Positions 32,761 through 44,714 of a stretch of 64,000 nt of DNA are shown one piece after another (the stretch's first letter is position 1; each line of letters starts with the position of its first letter). The position numbers and the translations under genes were made by a program. This stretch comes from Hanleya hanleyi (lineage: Eukaryota > Mollusca > Polyplacophora > Lepidopleurida > Hanleyidae), in assembly GCA_036873755.1 (NCBI GenBank), contig JAVTVY010056984.1:248001-312000 (forward strand), written 5' to 3'. The notes under the pieces were generated by a model, which saw only the letters and a list, made by a program, of their open reading frames with translations, ran no database searches and had not been told where the DNA came from.

Positions 32761-33811
32761 TGTGAACTGCCACGCTATCGAAACAAGATGCGTTGAACGT
32801 AAAACGCATAATGTATATTCTTACTAGTCAAATACTGTTCCCAGGGACGTATATTTAGTTCCGTTTGAGCTGTTTTCCGTCCCTGCAAATGCAAAATTAT
32901 TCTTCAAGCGTCTCTTGTCAACGCCTCTTTTGCACTTTATGACCAGCAGCTATGCTACTCCACACTGAACTTAGCGAACATATAAGATTAATCGTATCGC
33001 TTAAATATTTATAACATAATATTTATCGTCCAATATGAGAATGCAATTAAGTTGCCATCCAACCCTTTTTTTCTAGAATAGCCCAGTGATACAACAGAAT
33101 GACCAGAATTTGACACAATTACGGCAGTGGTTCACATCATTACAACCGTATTTTTGGAGGTTGGGAACCAGTTCACTTGAGAGGGATCAAAGTACAGAAC
33201 GGAGTCAACCGTTTACACGATGAAACTTCTAAACAATCTGGGTTTCTCTAATACCAGATATCACAAAGGTCACTCACTGAAGCCAATGTTCTCGATGATT
33301 TATATCTGCACTGCTTACCGTTTGTTTCCTTCTTATTGAACCGAAAAACAAGGCCAATGATGGCTTCTTGAAGGGGACTGTCAAACGACATACATATTTT
33401 TTTTTATGGTATGAATAAAAGCGATCTGATTCTGAAAAGTTTGTGATATCTAATTACTGGACGTACAAGTACCATTTGAAATATAATGAGAAAATAAGCA
33501 AGGCGAAAGCATGTACGGTGCTTATAGCTGTCGTTGAGATTCAGCGAACTGTATCTACACGTATACACCATGTAAACAGTCAGAACAATTTGCGCCTGCA
33601 GCACGTAATCGCAAATTGTCTTGACGTTGTCAGAGCCTAGGTTGATGACACGATCCGCCAGACTATTTTAGTAAATGGACACCTCTTTGATGGATGAGTG
33701 CGTCTTTGACAACAAGATAAATGACTAACTAATCAGACAATGGTTATATTTCCTGTCAGATGGTTTGAATAAATCACTGGTATCCCGCTAATGTCATACG
33801 CTATATGACAT
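32761..33811. other. Unassigned sequence
   Basis: No recognised gene or repeat. An atgtcat...atgacat palindrome lies just before the tail insertion at 33812. Confidence 0.4.
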
Positions 33812-33985
33812 CAGGGAGAGAGAGAAAATTAAGGTTTAACGTCGCGTTCAGCAATATTTCAGCTATATAGCTACGATCAATCAAAATTCTAAGCACTCAA
33901 GCCAATAACTTTGTCATCCAACATATTAAAACATACATACGTTAAAACCAATGCAACAAATAGATTTCTCTCAAATATTCAATTA
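33812..33985 (-). mobile_element. 5'-truncated non-LTR 3'UTR + tail
   Basis: gagagagagaaaattaagg is followed by the conserved tail (taacgtcgcg...tagctacgatc) and about 120 bp of family 3'UTR (ctctcaaatattcaat matches ctctcaaataatttaa of element C). One stem base differs (CGTAGC instead of CGTCGC). Confidence 0.75.
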
Positions 33986-34453
33986 TATTGTAATGTTAGG
34001 AATAACCTAGACATTACGTTACACTCGTCTCCGCGCATGGAGCTTTCTGCACATATATACTCTTGGGAAGGTCTGATCCTAGTTGATTGCATCTATGTAT
34101 TATAACATATTCACCTAATTTCTTCTACCACGATTGAAGCGAGGTAGGCAGGCAAATGGTCACATCAATTGTGCAATTAATCATTGTTGTGTTCCGGCAT
34201 TTGACTGCGGCAAGTGCTACGAAGAATATCGAATTCAATATGAGCGATCAGTGGTCTGTCGTAAAATAAACATCTATTCTCAGCCATTGAATTATTGAGC
34301 ACAGTCGATATATGCTTTTGAGTCCCGAGTAATTTGTGCCCTCGATTGGTCAATTCATAGTTCATTATGGACTGGTTAAAATGCATGTATGACTCGTAGA
34401 TCATGATGGGTCATGCCCGCAGCAATTGTGAAGCAACAACAGGCTACATTTGG
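33986..34453. other. Unassigned sequence
   Basis: No recognised gene or repeat. Confidence 0.4.
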
Positions 34454-34472
34454 CTACTCAGATGAATATATC

Positions 34473-36530
34473 CTACAGTTTTTTGAAACGCATGAAGTCT
34501 GTTATTATCCCAGCATCCCATAAAGATTGAAACAACTTTCTCATAGAAGCACAGATAGAGGGGCTTAAATCGCTATATTGGATTCCAACAGGATCAACCT
34601 CATTATCTAGGGCTGGCTTAGCAATTTCATCAGCTTCAGTATTTCCTTTGATACCAACTTGGCTAGGCAACCAACAAAACACAGCATTAATCTGTTGATG
34701 AAATCATATAATTTTAGAATGTTTTCACAATGGTGGGGTGAGTTGAAGTTTCACTCTCAATCGCTTTAAGTCAGGACAGTGAATATGAGAATATGACATA
34801 TTTTCCTTCCATAGTAGATTCAAAACTTTCTAAAAGCTAACAATAGAGCTTTGGCTTCGGCAATGAAAATCGAACTTTTACCTGGAAGCCGACAAGTTTT
34901 AGTTTCGGAAATAATGATTGTAGCATCTTTAGAACCACCTGTCTAAATAGCTTGGTGCGATCTGTATTTTTATAACAATAGGCCAAGTTACTGTGTATAC
35001 ACCAGATGGCTCGTGTCTGCCTTTTGTATTTCGTCATCGTAATATCTACCTCTGGTCTGGCTAACTGTCATGGTGAAACTGGTGAGAGCTTGTTCGTTAA
35101 AATTTGACTAAGCTTATTACCAGCTGCTACAATGTGTGGTTTTATACAAATTCCAAGAGGTGGAATAATGGAGGGTTTCTTTAAATACAAATCTACGTAT
35201 TGAGGGTTGAAAACACAGTTATATGCAGGATTTGAGCGATTAGATCGCAATTTTGTGATATATTGCAGTGATAGTTTAATTCTTCGAAGTTCTGAAGGAG
35301 ATACATCTGCTTCGACATATAAGCTGTCTTTGGGTGATGTTCACAACGCTCCCAGTCAAAGTGTTATCCCCTGATGGAGAATAGGATATAGATTTGTCAA
35401 GTTTGACTTGCTTGCACCGTGGTGAACAATAGAGCCATAATCAAGATTAGAACGAATAAGTGATCGATATAAATGGAGAAGCATCTGCTGATCTCCTCCC
35501 CACTTATAGCTGGCAACTACCTTCAACAAATCAAGAGTTTTTGTGCACTTAGCTTTCAAGCAATTTATATGCGGTAAGAACGTTAATCGGGGATCAAACA
35601 CTATTCCTAGGTATTTGACGTCTTTTACTACCTTGATTTCAGTTCGATCTAATGTAAGTACTGGATCTTTGAGCTGGAAATACTTTCTACAAAAGCGATA
35701 ACTTGAATTCATTTTCTAGACACCATTTCTGAATTTAGACAAAGTTGTAATGTTCTCTCAATATTATGTATACTTTTCCCACTACACGATATGTTGAAAT
35801 CATCTACAAACAGTGAATCATGCATTGATTTATTCAAAACTGCAGATAAGCTGTTGATCTTGCTACTAAACAGAGTAGTGGACAAAATACTCCCTTGTGG
35901 GGCACCTTGATCTTGATCGAAATGATCAGATATGGTTGCACTCAACCGAGAGAACGAGAGTGAGAGAATTAAGGTTTTCGCGTTCAGCAATATTTCAGCT
36001 ATTTAGCGACGAACTTGAAATTGTCTATCATTCAGAAAGTTGGAAATAAAAATGGGTAAACAGCCTTTTATTGCCATAGTATGAAGATCTTTTAAAATTC
36101 CGGGTTTCCAAGTAGTATCTAGTAGTATTTTCTAAATAACAATAACAAGAAAATACAAACCACATGTTCGTTTCTTGCGAAAGCATTCTTGATCTGACTA
36201 AATGATCAATGGTACTTCTATTTTTTACGGAAATCAGCTTGAATATCAGTAAGTTTCTTTTCAGTTTCCAGGTACAAAACAAGGCGATCATTTATCATGC
36301 GTTTCATTGTTTTACAAACACAGCTTGTCAGTGAAAGTTCACCATAATTACTGGGGTCTGCATGGTTACGGCCAGGTTTTGGGACTAGTATAACAATGGC
36401 ATTATGCCATGATGGTGAAAAGATTGCGGTAGATGCTATAAAAGTCGATAATAAATATTATCAGGGCCTGCAGCAGAATCGTTTGCTTTCGCGAGAGAAG
36501 CATGAATGTGAGATAAATTGGGTGTGAAGT
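34473..36530 (-). pseudogene. ORF2 fragment of element D
   Basis: Read downward from 36530: HASLAKANDSAAGPDNIYY (RT start region), VIPVPKPGRD-like, then QDQGAPQGSILSTTLFS and LFVDDFNISCSGK (RT motifs B and C, DD intact), KVVKDVKYLGIVFDPRL, YKWGGDQQMLLHLYRSL, a linker with PSIIPPLGI, and RNase H with WLPSQVGIKGNTEADEIAK. Many frameshifts break it (near 35.35, 35.71, 36.0 and 36.4 kb), and RNase H is eroded around 34.8-35.0 kb. Confidence 0.8.
35945..36010 (-). mobile_element. Solo 3'-tail insertion inside element D
   Basis: A ~62-bp segment reading agtgagagaattaaggtttt...tttcagctatttagcgac interrupts the RT frame. Element C has uninterrupted sequence at the matching place (acccaaacgaatttggaattg). 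Only the (GA)n and conserved stem-loop tail are present, so this looks like an ultra-short target-primed insertion. Its target duplication is at most about 3 bp. Confidence 0.7.
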
Positions 36531-36534
36531 TTTA

Positions 36535-37195
36535 CAATGTTTAGGAATTGGTTGTTCTACATTTATATTTGCGGCATCTTCGGACAGATTCACTTTCATT
36601 TCTCTGACTGTACACATTCTTTGATGTGGGTGTTCTATTGGCGCTTGTTGAACTGGCTGGGGATATGAGTAACTCTGTCTGACTGTGAATCCATTGAAGG
36701 AAAAGAGGAACATACTTGTATGTTGCAACCAACTGGATTTACCGGGGAGCCTTTGTCGATAAATCGTTATTCGGCCGTGACTGCTTTTGAACAGTTCACC
36801 TCAATGTGGAGAGTGGTACATTGATCGTCAGAATAGAGAAACGAACGGATGACTAAACGGATGTTCACAGTGTTGCAAAAAAAGGGATTATCCGCCGCGA
36901 GAAGATCGTCTTATGCTTGAGACGTAACGGACTTAGGACTGTTTTTCTCGCTCAGCATTTAAGGCGTATTAATAAAATAGCAGATAATGATATGCAGAAA
37001 TTGATGCACATGAGTGCACAGTGGCCAACACGACTACAACAGGCCGATCGGATCTTTCTCTCGTCAAATCATTTTCACTATGACATATTCTCATCGAGTC
37101 TCTGTTTGAATACAGCGCAGATCCCTCTGCAATATACATTACAAACTAATGTGCGAGTGCAATACTGTTCATTTGACAAACACGCAAGCACACCG
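36535..37195. repeat. Duplicated block 1 (partner 63.05-63.83 kb)
   Basis: Nearly identical over ~660 bp to 63048-63830, for example gtcgataaatcgttattcgg, gatcgtcagaatagagaaac and aacggatgactaaacgg. It holds short frames on both strands (such as 36917-37231) that I do not recognise. It is fused upstream of an RT fragment in both places, so the junction predates the duplication. Confidence 0.8.
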
Positions 37196-38279
37196 TTTGG
37201 ACATATTGCCCCCACTTGTATGCCTCAATAACCCTAACTCTAAGCTACCCATAAAACAAATCTGAACTTTTAAATTACTTAACGCATGCCTTGACTGAGA
37301 CACGTTATCCTGAGCCTTCCCCTAGGGAACAGAGAGAGGAGCCTTTCAAAACGACTGGACAGTTTGTATTCATCTAATTACTTTGCTTAGCGACATCACA
37401 TTGGGAACGTGTCTGACACTTCAATAAGATACCTTTCACACGTTTTCAATCATAGCCGCTCTTTCCTGTCATATATATGGAGGAACGCATCATTGTCAGA
37501 ATACGTGAATGTAAATTTGCCCCAGATTGTATTCATTAGTAGATATAGATATAACAAGACTATGCCAGGCATTCTTGTTTAAAGTACAAACACAAGTGAA
37601 CAGTACACATGACTGAAATAAGAAATATTTAACTGTCAAATGACGAGAATCATTAATCATGGCCCAAAGTCCATTAGGTAAAAGGGATATCCAATATTTT
37701 TAGCAATCCAATGCCTAGGAACGGATCTCCTTTTTCCGGTAGACCGCCTGATCTTCGCGAGCGCTTCTTGTAAAAGCCGGGAGGATAATGGCCTAAGCGA
37801 ACACTATGAGTCTTAAGACTTACTGTATATTTGTCAGCATGATTGTCTCCTGATCAAAGACGGCAAAAAGAGCATTCATCAAATAATATATTAGACCACG
37901 AACTATGTCATGAAAACATAGCGGCGGTACTACTGCCAGATCTTTTGTCTCTCATTTTTGATAACGGGGATACTTCAGGGTTGGGTCGCTGAATTAGTTG
38001 TCGGATCATACGCCTATATTAAATACTAACTGTTGATCGAAAAATGCAAATGGCATTGGAACAAATATCGCCATGTTTTGACTTCAATGTACCGCGACCT
38101 CCCAAGAACCACAGTACCTTAACGTTTCAAGAAAAATAATCTGGTACACTTGCTTTCTGACAATAAGGCTAATTACTATGAACATTACATCTTAATTCAC
38201 CAAACAGCTGAATTAGGAGAGAGAACCATCTTCCAAGATGGGCAAATGTTCAGTTGATTTTCAGGAAAAAAACATTTTT
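37196..38279. other. Unassigned sequence, part of a 1.7-kb difference between duplicates
   Basis: No gene recognised. The sequence 37196-38904 lies between duplicated blocks 1 and 2 here but is absent at 63.83 kb, where the two blocks are contiguous. Confidence 0.45.
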
Positions 38280-38885
38280 TTCTCACATAAGCACCTAATC
38301 CGACTTTAATCAAACAACCGACACGCATTAAGGAATTTCCTAGTCCATAATCCAAATACCTAGTTCATACGACAGCATCAGCACCAAATTCCCAAATAAA
38401 ACATACGAAACCATACGTTGGTTCCTTGACAGAGAGAAGCGGTCAACACTTTTCAATGATGATGGCAAGACTCCTCATATGCTGATAGTCAAATCCATAC
38501 GCTAGTCAGTATTCTAATTTCCGAAACATCTCGAAACACATCAAACATTTATATATTATATTTAAAAGCGCCAATGTCACGTCCTGTCAAGGCAGCTTGG
38601 TGTCAAACATAGGCCTTTTGCAGAAGCCGTCTAACGATAACCATTCCAAAGCCCATTCCAGTCTATTCACCAAACGCTCTATGGACGATCCCCTAGCACT
38701 GGATCATCCCTATTGTGAAAACAATTCACTGGATTTGAAGGAAGCATTGATAGACCAGATGGAACAGCATATCTGGACGTATATCTTTAAAAGAATGATC
38801 AGGGCTTTCTCTCATGTTAACTACCATTTCTGGATAACATCATTCGAAAACATACGTTGGTTCCTTGAAAAAGAGAAGCAGCCAA
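38280..38885. mobile_element. Rearranged PLE fragment (UTR inverted, ORF forward, UTR inverted)
   Basis: 38280-38535 is minus-strand PLE-2-type 3'UTR (ccataatccaaatacctagt, agagagaagcggtcaaca). 38540-38850 is plus-strand RT 3' coding sequence (RSMDDPLALDHPYCENNS, matching the 45.8-kb copy). 38850-38885 again resembles inverted UTR (catacgttggttccttgaaa). Such tail-to-tail and inverted structures are typical of Penelope-like insertions. Confidence 0.65.
38597..38850 (+). pseudogene. PLE RT fragment (motif C region)
   Basis: The frame gives FTKRSMDDPLALDHPYCENN, related to RYIDDLLAVDNRYIN of PLE-2 (motif C, here MDD), then LDLKEALIDQMEQHIWTY. Sister of the frame at 45843-46046. Too short to be functional. 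Confidence 0.65.
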
Positions 38886-38904
38886 AAAACATAATATTGT
38901 TTTG

Positions 38905-39100
38905 AAGACTAGCAACAATAATTATCGAGAATAAACAATTTGAACAGAGAATTAACACAGTTTATACATCAAAGTTGTCTGTATTGTCCGTGAAATCTTT
39001 CGGCAGTGGGCTTTATCTACAACACGCAACTATTTACCTTGATTAATGGAAATTTCTTCTTTGATGGTACACACATGACATCTAAGGAGTGTATGGGATC
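38905..39100. repeat. Duplicated block 2 (partner 63.84-64.0 kb)
   Basis: Shares gactagcaacaataattatc, gagaataaacaatttgaac and ggtacacacatgacatctaa with 63835-64000. The partner runs off the end of the window. Confidence 0.82.
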
Positions 39101-39499
39101 AATGCCCCCACTCAATAATGCTAATGAATATATAGAATGCGTCATCGTGGTAATTCCGGAAGACTTGTCAATATATTGCTTCTGTGTAGGCCTTTCAACT
39201 AATTTAATTAGATTGAACAATGCAATGAAAAGGCATCCATGTCCCATCAAACTTCAACATGCATATCATATAGAATCCGTAAGTCGTACACTGCAGTTGC
39301 GGTAGCCAAAGTCTTATTCTTATACCAGACATATGAACTATCTCATCTGGTCATATCATCTGGCTATGGTCAACTGCGCCCAAAACATGTTCTATCTGAA
39401 TACTATTACCTTAGACAGTTTAATTTCTATCTGAGGAGAAATATTTAATTACTTGATATAGAAAGGCCTGTTCATCCTTTGTTATCCTGGCACATGGCC
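39101..39499. other. Unassigned sequence left of element C
   Basis: No recognised motif in its short frames. Ends at the left target duplication of element C. Confidence 0.4.
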
Positions 39500-39512
39500 A
39501 ACATATGGAGAG
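39500..39512. repeat. Left target site duplication of element C
   Basis: aacatatggagag, repeated at 45505-45517. The last few bases could belong to the (GA)n tail, so the true duplication is 10-13 bp. Confidence 0.8.
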
Positions 39513-39513
39513 A

Positions 39514-39575
39514 GAGAGAGAATTAAGGTTTAACGTCGCATTCAGTAATATTTCAGCTATATAGCGACGACCAAA
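39514..39575 (-). repeat. 3' tail of element C (stem-loop + GA run)
   Basis: The cgtcgc at 39534-39539 and gcgacg at 39564-39569 form the 6-bp stem. Next to it lies gagagagaattaagg. The same unit ends copies at 7.7, 29.0, 33.8, 36.0, 48.6, 49.1 and 52.1 kb. Confidence 0.85.
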
Positions 39576-39637
39576 CAAAATTCTAAGTAATCAGTTCAAA
39601 AACTCCGTAAACTAATACGTTAAAACAGGTACAAACA

Positions 39638-42600
39638 TTAAAATTTGTACAACAAACCAATCCCTCTCAAATAATTTAAAATACAATCCTCTTTCACTCT
39701 TCCAGCGTAGCTGCTCGATAAAAAGTATCTCTTACAATCTTAAAATCTATGCAGTCTATGAGAATATGTTTCACCGTGAAATCTTCATGGCAAGGTATAC
39801 ACATTGGAATCGGTTCCTGTTTTAGTAAATATTCATGAGATAATCGTGTGTGACCGATCGTACATCGTATAACCAACCGTTTTTTTGAACTCGTGAAGTT
39901 TGTTATTATCCATAGTATCCCATAAAGATTGAAATAGCTTTCTAACATAAGCGCAGTTAGATGGTCTGAAATCGCTGTATGGGATTACAACAGGATCAAC
40001 TTCTTCATCTAGAGCTGCCTTAGCCAATCTATCAGCTTCGGTGTTGCCTTTGATGTCAACGTGACTAGGCACCCAACAAAACACAATATCTATCTGTTGA
40101 TCAAACCTGGTGTCCTATAATTGTAGAATTTTCAATGATAGTGAATCTGAGAATATGACATATTTTTTCCTTCTAGTGGATCCAATACCTTCAAAAGCTG
40201 ATAATAGAGCTTTTGCTTCTGCAGTAAAAATGGAACTTTTACCTGGCAGACGATACGTTTTAGTTTTGGAACTAAAGATAGTAGCACATGCTACTCTCCC
40301 ACCATCTTTAGCACCATCTGTATAAATAGCCTGATGTGATCTGTATTTCTCTCTCAGTAGACCAAATTCTTGTGTATACACGAGCTGGCTCGTGTCTGCC
40401 TTTTTATATTTAGTCAGTGAAATATCTACTTCTGGCGTGGCTAACTGCCATGATGGAGTTGGCAAGAGCTCGTTAGGTAAAATTTGACTAACTTTAATAC
40501 CAGCTGCTACAAGGTGTGGTTTCATACGGATTCCAAGAGGTGGAATAATCGAGGGTTTCTTTGAATAGAAATCTGCGTACTGAGGATTGAAAACGCAGTT
40601 ATATGCAGGATTTGAGTGGTTCGAACGCAATTTTGTGATATATTGCAGCGATAATTTAATTCTCAGAAGTGCTAAAGGAAATTCATCCGCTTTGACATAC
40701 AAGCTTTCTTTAGGTGATGTTCTGAACGCACCGAGGCAAAGTCTTTGATGGAGAATAGCATCTAGCTTTGCCAAGTTTGACTTGCTTGCACCATTGTAAA
40801 CAATAGAACCATAATCAAGTTTGGAACGAACAAGTGATCGATATAAATGGAGAAGAGTTTGCTGATCTCCCCCTCCCCCGCCCCACTTATAGCTGGCAAC
40901 CACTTTCAACAAATCCAGAGCTTTCGTGCATTTGTCCTTCAAGCAATTTATATGTGATTTGAATGTTAGACGTTGATCAAACAATATGCCTAGAAATTTG
41001 ACCTCTTTTACCACTTTGATTTCATATCCGTCTAATTCAAGTTCTGGATCTTTGCGCTGGAAATATTTTCTGCAAAAGTGTATACAATTTGTCTTACCTC
41101 TGAAGAATTTGAAGCCATTTTCTAGACACCATTTCTGAATTCTGTTTAGACAGAGTTGTAATGTTCTCTCAATATTATGTATACTTTTCCCACTACACGA
41201 TATATTGAAATCGTCTACAAAAAGTGAGCCATCAATTGATTTATTCAGAACTGCAGCCAAGCTGTTGATCGTGATACTAAACAGAGTAGTAGACAAAATA
41301 CTGCCCTGTGGGATATCCTGGTCTTGATCGAAATGATCAGACATAGTTGTACCCAAACGAATTTGGAATTGTCTATCATTCAAAAAGTTGGAAATAGAAA
41401 CGGGTAAACGACCTTTTAATCCCATATTTTGAAGATCTTTAAGAATCTCGTGTTTCCATGTAGTATCGTAGGCTTTCCTAAATCAAAAAAGATAGAAACC
41501 ACATGTTCGTTCTTGGCGAAAGCATTCTTAACACACGAATCCAATCTGACTAAATGATCAATGGTACTTTAATTTTTCGGAAACCAGCCTGAATATCAGT
41601 AACTTTCTTTTCAGTTTCCAGGTACCAAACAAGGCGATCATTTATCATGCGTTCCATTGTTTTACAGACACAGCTAGTCAGTGAAATCGGACGATAATTA
41701 CCAGGGTCTGTATGGTCACGACCAGGCTTTGGTACTGGTATAACTATGGCATTGTGCCAGGACGGAGGAAATTCTTCTCTATACCAAAGTCTATTGAATA
41801 TGCGTAATAGGATTTCTAGAGATGATTCCGGTAGATGTTTCAAAAGCTGATAATGAATATTATCAAGGCCTGCAGCAGAATCATTAGCTTTCGTGAGAGA
41901 AGCATGAAGTTCTTCAATTGTAAACGAAGCGTTATAGCCTTCATGGTTACCGGAGGGGAATTTAATTTCGTTTTTCTCTTCTCTTTTTTTGAAACTTTGG
42001 AATTTAGGTACATAATTTTCTGATGAAGAGTTTTTGGCAATTGTTTCTCCTAATTTATTTGCAATTTCTACTCTGTCAGTAATCACCTGATTTCCGTCGT
42101 TGAGATGATGAACGCTGGACTTGGAGCTTTTACCTTTTATTCTTTGGATCATATTCCAAACTTTGGTTATAGGAGTATGAGTATTTATCTTAGAAACATA
42201 ATTTCTTCAAGAATCACGTTTATTCTGTTTCATGGTTCTATGAGCTTTAGCTCTTGTAACTCTGAGATCTTTCAAATTTTCAGGATTAGGATGTCGGCGG
42301 AAATATCGGTCAGCCTTCTTCTGACTTTTCCGTGCTTCTTTGCAGTCATCATTAAACCAAGGTTTCTTAATATGTGCAACTCCTGAAGATATGGGAATGG
42401 TTTGGTTGGCAATTTCTATCAGCATATCTGAGAATAACTGTATAGGATCTGGAGCATCCGAGAAGGAGACTGGTTGTAGTTTTTGTGAACAAAGCTTTTC
42501 AAACTCGGGCCAGTTTGCTTTCTTGAAATTAAACCTTGTGGAATGAGGGTCATCAGCTGAATGAACAGCTTTTAGGATAGTGGGAAAGTGATCACTTCCA

Positions 42601-43226
42601 CAAAGTTCATCATGAACAGACCAGGAAAATTCTTCAAGAATAGGCAGGTCGCAAAGTGAGATATCTAATGCTGAATAGGTTCCATGAGCTGAGGACAAAT
42701 GTGTATAAGAACCATCATTAAAAATACACAAAGAATTATTTGATATAAAATGTTCAAGAATTTTACCTTTACAATTGTCTTCATCATCCCAGAGGATATT
42801 CCGAAAGTTAAAATCACCCATCATTAAACAAGGTTTCGGGAGCTGATCGTAAAGATCTTGAAGTTCACTAAGCCGGAGACTACCAGAAGAAGGTATGTAC
42901 ACTGTGCATAATGTGAAAACAGAATGCAAGGTAATACGAACTGCTACAGCTTGTTAATCTGTCACTAAATCAACAGGACTGTATAAAACACCCATTTTAA
43001 TCAATATTGAAGAGCCGCCTGTAGCTTTTCCATTTTCGTCTAAAGCGTAGGAATGATAAGGTGTGTATTGGCGAAATTTAAATTTATCTTTATTTGCTTT
43101 CTTCAGAAAGGTCTCGTTGAGACAAAAAGCTGATAGTTCATAATCTTGAGTTAATAATTGGAGTTCATTCAAATTTGGCCAAACTCCTCTGCAATTCCAC
43201 TAAATGATAGTTGGTGACTGAGCCAT
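39638..43226 (-). pseudogene. ORF2 of element C (endonuclease, RT, RNase H)
   Basis: Starts MAQSPTII, then a premature TAG, then WNCRGV (ATG at 43226). Endonuclease: CLNETFLKK, GGSSILIK, VYIPSSG, LMMGDFNFRNILWDD, TYSALDISL, CGSDHFPT. RT: VIPVPKPGRDHTDPGNYRPI, SIFFDL (motif A Asp kept), IPQGSILSTTLFS (motif B) and LFVDDFN near 41215 (motif C). RNase H: IYTDGA, FTAEAKALL, YVIFSDSLS (then ~15 residues missing) and WVPSHVDIKGNTEADRLAK. The C-terminus has CIPCHEDFTVKHILIDC. Stop at 39638-39640. Frameshifts near 42200, 41550-41430, 40115 and 39700 inactivate it. The catalytic residues are otherwise intact, so it is the best reference for the family here. Confidence 0.9.
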
Positions 43227-43344
43227 TTTTAGTCTGTATAAAGGAATAATATACAAAACTGCCCAAGCCAAGATATATAAGGTTAACTTAGCGTATGTTA
43301 ACGTTTTATTTTGGGTAATTCTTTTTTAACTTTCTTTTTATTTT

Positions 43345-44714
43345 TCATTTGTTCTCTCTTGTCTTTTTTTTACTTTCATTCTTGTAACCGTCTTTCTCTC
43401 TCTCTTGTCCCAACAAGTCCTTCGACCTTTGGTTCAAGGAAGTCTCGCCTTTTAACGGACGATCATTACACTCATGATACTCCTCATCAGAAAGCATGGA
43501 TGACTCGTTGGTAGGAGTGGAGGTAGTATCGACTATTTTAGACTCTTTGCCTGTTTCGCTATCTAGGGAATTCTCTTTCTCCTTTTGCTGATTCGAGGTA
43601 GTTTCATTACTACAAGATTGTTGATGACTTTCGTCCTCTGTAAATTCATTCATGGCTTCCTCATTCGGTGTGAAGTTTACGTCTACACCAGAGTGAATAT
43701 GATTAATGAAGGAATCCACAGACTGCACAGGTGTATCCGGAGCCGACACACCGCCAGTATCCGGTAAGTTGTTTGGAGTCAATGTGTTGTCAACACGTTC
43801 AGTCTGATCAGAATCAGACTTCTGATCGCCTGACTTCTGTTCATCTGGTTCGGCTTCTACACCATCACAAACCTCACTATCACTGACATCTTCATCTTCC
43901 AAACCACTACCTTCCTCCATCTCGTCACCGAGAGGCTCGTAGTGGTTTGAGGTTTTCTCGTTGCTCCCGGCGGCAACTATCTCCTGATGACGTTTGATAT
44001 GGAAGACTGTAGGCCCTGATGACAAACCTAAGTCCATAGCTTGTTGTTTTTTCCGCAGGAGAGCCTCGGTGCAAAGTCCTCCTCGGACTTCTGTGGGCGG
44101 AACAGGGCGAGGACCAGAGCAATCACCCTTTCCGCCGTTAGCTACGGTATCTCCAGAAACCTGTTTGGCTTTTGGACAGGTTTTTTTTAAAGTGTCCTAC
44201 CTGATGACAGATCAGGCATTTATTTTTGAAAGGACACCTCGAGTTCATGTGATCTTCTGATCCACAAGTATAACATGTTTTTACTTGACCGTTACACCAT
44301 ACAGGAAGTCTCATACCTCCAACTAAAATAGAAGAAGGAAGAGTACGTTTGAATTTCGTCATCCAAATTCTTCGAACTCCTGTTTCAAACTCTCTATCTC
44401 TCTATCTATCTCTGATCGCAGAATCTGGGAAATAGCATGGTCCTTTCATCTTTACTAGCAATTTCCCTGGATCTATTCCTCAAAACGGCCACGTTGATCT
44501 CCAACGCGAATACCTTCCAGCACTAGGCGAGTTTTTGTAATTTCATTTGCTAGTGTGACGTTCCACAGGGTATTTGATACCTGTACTAGACCTTTAAGGG
44601 CTGACCGTCCTGATCCAACAGTGTCTTTTAATGCGCGATATATATCAATCGCATTAGCTTTCTCTAGATCTTGAAGTTTTAGGCTCAGTGACCTATCAAA
44701 CTTTCTAAACCCAT
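43345..44714 (-). pseudogene. ORF1 (two zinc knuckles, acidic tail) of element C
   Basis: The N-terminal frame (from about 44710) gives RSLSLKLQDLEKANAIDIYR and SNTLWNVTLANEITKTRLVL, resembling the RRM-like start of knuckle-type ORF1 proteins. Frameshifts lie near 44480 and 44390. Knuckles at about 44275-44180: CYTCGSEDHMNSRC and CLICHQVGHFKK with the last Cys in the next frame. The open stretch 43345-44037 is an acidic, Ser/Thr-rich tail (EMEEGSGLEDEDVSDSEVCD) ending in a basic KKKTRENK. The start codon is unclear, next to a T-run at 44720. It would bind element RNA. It is not of the same type as ORF1 of element B. Confidence 0.82.

Larger units (their letters stand above)
34454..36534 (-). 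mobile_element. Element D: non-LTR fragment (RT + RNase H)
   Basis: Minus-strand copy truncated at both ends. It lacks the cysteine-rich C-terminus and tail (stops near 34454) and everything upstream of the RT fingers (stops near 36534). It contains a 60-bp insertion of the family tail at about 35945-36010. Upstream it joins abruptly to a block of unknown type shared with 63.05-63.83 kb. Confidence 0.82.
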
